A stretch of 6,919 bases of DNA. Origin: an uncultured Prevotellaceae bacterium. Lineage in GTDB: Bacteria; Bacteroidota; Bacteroidia; Bacteroidales; Bacteroidaceae. The stretch's first letter is position 1. Each line of letters begins with the position of its first letter. Shown here piece by piece: positions 5,247-6,919 of this stretch. The position numbers and the translations under genes were made by a program. The stretch covers positions 1 to 6,919 of the forward strand of contig CALBJW010000206.1 in the NCBI GenBank assembly GCA_937893145.1, written 5' to 3'. The notes beneath the pieces were generated by a model that was given only the letters and a program-made list of their open reading frames with translations, was not told where the DNA came from and did no database searches.

Positions 5247-6919
5247 AGGCTCGCTGGGCTGGTGTGATATACATACCGCCGAGGGCTTGGAATGTGGCGT
5301 TCATCTGGTCGCACACACCGCAGTCGTTGGCATTCGAGGAGTCGGAATAGTCAAGCTTCACAGTGATTGTGTCGATAGGGATGCTATCGTCAAACAACTG
5401 CATCTTGTTGCACTTCGCAAGCTGAATGGCTATGCGTCCTGCTTCCGTTGTCTCGTCTGGGTTGAGGAGCACCATGTATGTGCCGCCTGTCTTCGTACTC
5501 TTATTGTAGGTGCTGCCGTTCTTGGCTGCAAGGTAGTAACGTGGGTTCTTGACAGGACGCTTTGCCGAGGTCGTGCCTTGGTTGCGTCTGCGCACATCGT
5601 AGGCTACGAAGTTCTGCCATGGTCTTGCTGGGTTGAAGTAGTACAGCGTCACATACATGTTCTGGTCGGTTGACGTGGTGTTGTCAAGCGACTCTATGTT
5701 GCTGCCGTTGTAAGGGCACTCCACAAAGTAAGCCATGCCGCGTGCATACATTTCTGCTGCCTGTGGTCTTGACTTGATTGTAGTACCGCCGTACTCGCTT
5801 ATCTGCTGCGCTGCCATGACGTTCTCGAAGGTGTACTCCTTCACCATATCGTCTGTGTCGGTCAGCTTCACAAGGTAGTTCTGGAAGGCTTGGTCGAACT
5901 GGAAGTAATCGTCCCATGCAAGGGCATAGAACAAATAGAACTCGCCCTTTGTGCCGTCTATCTTGATGTTGTTCGGCTGGATGAGGTTACTGTTTCCTGC
6001 TGTGTAGCCTACACATGCCACCTGCTCACCGTCCAAATAGAGCTTCAAGAAGTAGTAGTCGGTTCCTGCTCTGTTCACGCCTAAACCGTCAACGGCTGGC
6101 TCTGCAACTACCATGACTGTTGTTTCCTTGCCTTGCTTGTAGAAGCGTTCCTCGCGCTTGTTGGTCGTTGAGTTGGCACAGTAGATACCGATTGCCCTAC
6201 CTGTGACATAGAAGCCTGCACCGCTTTCCTCGTCATAGCATGACATCAGCGTTGCGTTATCGTCTGGCAAATTCTTGGCTGCGAAAGAGAACTGCAAGCC
6301 CATGCCTGTACGCTCAATCGCGGTACTTGCGAATGGCGTGTGGGTAATCTCTGCCGTCACGTCCTCTGCAATGCGAAGGCACTTCTTGCCGTTAAAGGTC
6401 ATGAAGCCTGTAGTTGAGTAGTTGGAGCCGTGCACGTTTATCTTGTAGCCGTTGCTCTCAATATCCTTGTTGCTGTCCTCGTTGCTGCGGTTGCTGAAAT
6501 CAAAGGCGTAGATTGCACCTGTCTTCAACAGTGCATCAATGACAGTGCCTTCTACTCTGAACGTAGCAACAGGACTGCTCGCACTGGCTGACATTACCTT
6601 TACCTGTAACTCCTCGCTGCCGTCAAAGGCTACGCCTGTCACTTGGTGGTCGTAGCTGTAGAAGCTGCTGCGATATGCCACATGACTTGCCACAAGCTCA
6701 TCACCCAAGAATACCTGTGCCAATGCGCTTGTCGTGTTAGGGTCATACACTGCATACTCTATCTTGATGCTCTCATACAGCTTCACCTTGGCTGTTTCCT
6801 CTGCACTTATCCAGCGTGTAGCAACGAGTGGTGTGCCTGCCGTTCCGATAACAAACAGGGAGGTGTGCAAATAGTTACCTACTACGCCCCTCGTCACGTC
6901 CTCTCCATGGATGCGGAGG
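5203..6919 (-). CDS. Ig-like/LamG-like/CotH-like (N-terminal part) surface or tail-fibre protein, 5' end outside window
   Basis: The frame is open to the window edge, and GTG 6897 is only the first start codon after that edge, so the true start is probably beyond 6919. Numbering from GTG 6897 gives 564 residues. Residues about 1-115 are beta-rich, resembling Ig-like modules in extracellular or phage proteins. Residues about 125-355 look like a LamG/concanavalin-A-fold domain, with alternating strands such as LKLYLDGEQVACVGY. Residues about 415-550 carry the first motifs of a CotH-kinase-like domain: RRRNQGTTSAKRPVKNPRYYL spans 436-456, followed by SIPIDTITVKLDYSDSSNA (505-523) and YITPAQRA (543-550). 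The domain stops abruptly at residue 564 and its continuation is in the overlapping downstream ORF. No enzymatic role is claimed. In context it is the N-terminal portion of the DGR target protein or its co-translated partner. Confidence 0.85.
   Translation of the reverse strand, partial: LRIHGEDVTRGVVGNYLHTSLFVIGTAGTPLVATRWISAEETAKVKLYESIKIEYAVYDPNTTSALAQVFLGDELVASHVAYRSSFYSYDHQVTGVAFDGSEELQVKVMSASASSPVATFRVEGTVIDALLKTGAIYAFDFSNRSNEDSNKDIESNGYKINVHGSNYSTTGFMTFNGKKCLRIAEDVTAEITHTPFASTAIERTGMGLQFSFAAKNLPDDNATLMSCYDEESGAGFYVTGRAIGIYCANSTTNKREERFYKQGKETTVMVVAEPAVDGLGVNRAGTDYYFLKLYLDGEQVACVGYTAGNSNLIQPNNIKIDGTKGEFYLFYALAWDDYFQFDQAFQNYLVKLTDTDDMVKEYTFENVMAAQQISEYGGTTIKSRPQAAEMYARGMAYFVECPYNGSNIESLDNTTSTDQNMYVTLYYFNPARPWQNFVAYDVRRRNQGTTSAKRPVKNPRYYLAAKNGSTYNKSTKTGGTYMVLLNPDETTEAGRIAIQLAKCNKMQLFDDSIPIDTITVKLDYSDSSNANDCGVCDQMNATFQALGGMYITPAQRAFDGTWEGKYTENGQ

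Overview
This window carries a complete-looking cassette of a diversity-generating retroelement (DGR), apart from the 3' part of its reverse transcriptase gene, together with the large protein it diversifies. Everything supportable is on the minus strand. Read in the direction of transcription (high to low coordinates) the order is: a large multidomain structural or adhesin gene whose 5' end lies outside the window (5203-6919); a second, overlapping 1343-codon ORF (1205-5236) whose 3' end carries the variable repeat VR (1277-1395); an intergenic stretch with three hairpins and an AT-rich block (978-1204); the template repeat TR (859-977); a 216-bp non-coding spacer; and the 5' 214 codons of a reverse transcriptase (1-642), cut by the window edge at the Tyr expected to begin its YxDD motif.

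The DGR call rests on base-by-base comparison. TR and VR align without gaps over 119 bp. They differ at 22 positions, and every one of the 22 is an adenine in the coding-strand TR (22 of 29 adenines changed, 0 of 90 other bases changed). This is the signature of adenine-specific mutagenic retrohoming. The changes hit 16 codons near the C-terminus of the 1343-residue protein, in what looks like a C-type-lectin-fold domain.

The two large ORFs appear to be halves of one protein. CotH-kinase-like motifs begin in the last third of the upstream ORF and continue in the first quarter of the downstream ORF, in the -1 frame, with the change of frame inside a 44-bp interval (5203-5246). This could be a genuine split gene, an indel in this genome, or an assembly error. 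The combined protein would have Ig-like, LamG/ConA-like, CotH-like, leucine-rich-repeat-like, beta-rich and variable lectin-like regions in that order. A phage or prophage receptor-binding protein, or a cell-surface adhesin, is the likely role.

The host is inferred to be a gut Bacteroidota (Bacteroides/Prevotella-like) or its phage. The reasons are the resemblance of the CotH-like region to Bacteroidota proteins as I remember them, the lack of Shine-Dalgarno sites, and the DGR style. No taxonomic marker is present. No avd-type accessory gene, tRNA, rRNA, CRISPR array or insertion sequence was seen.
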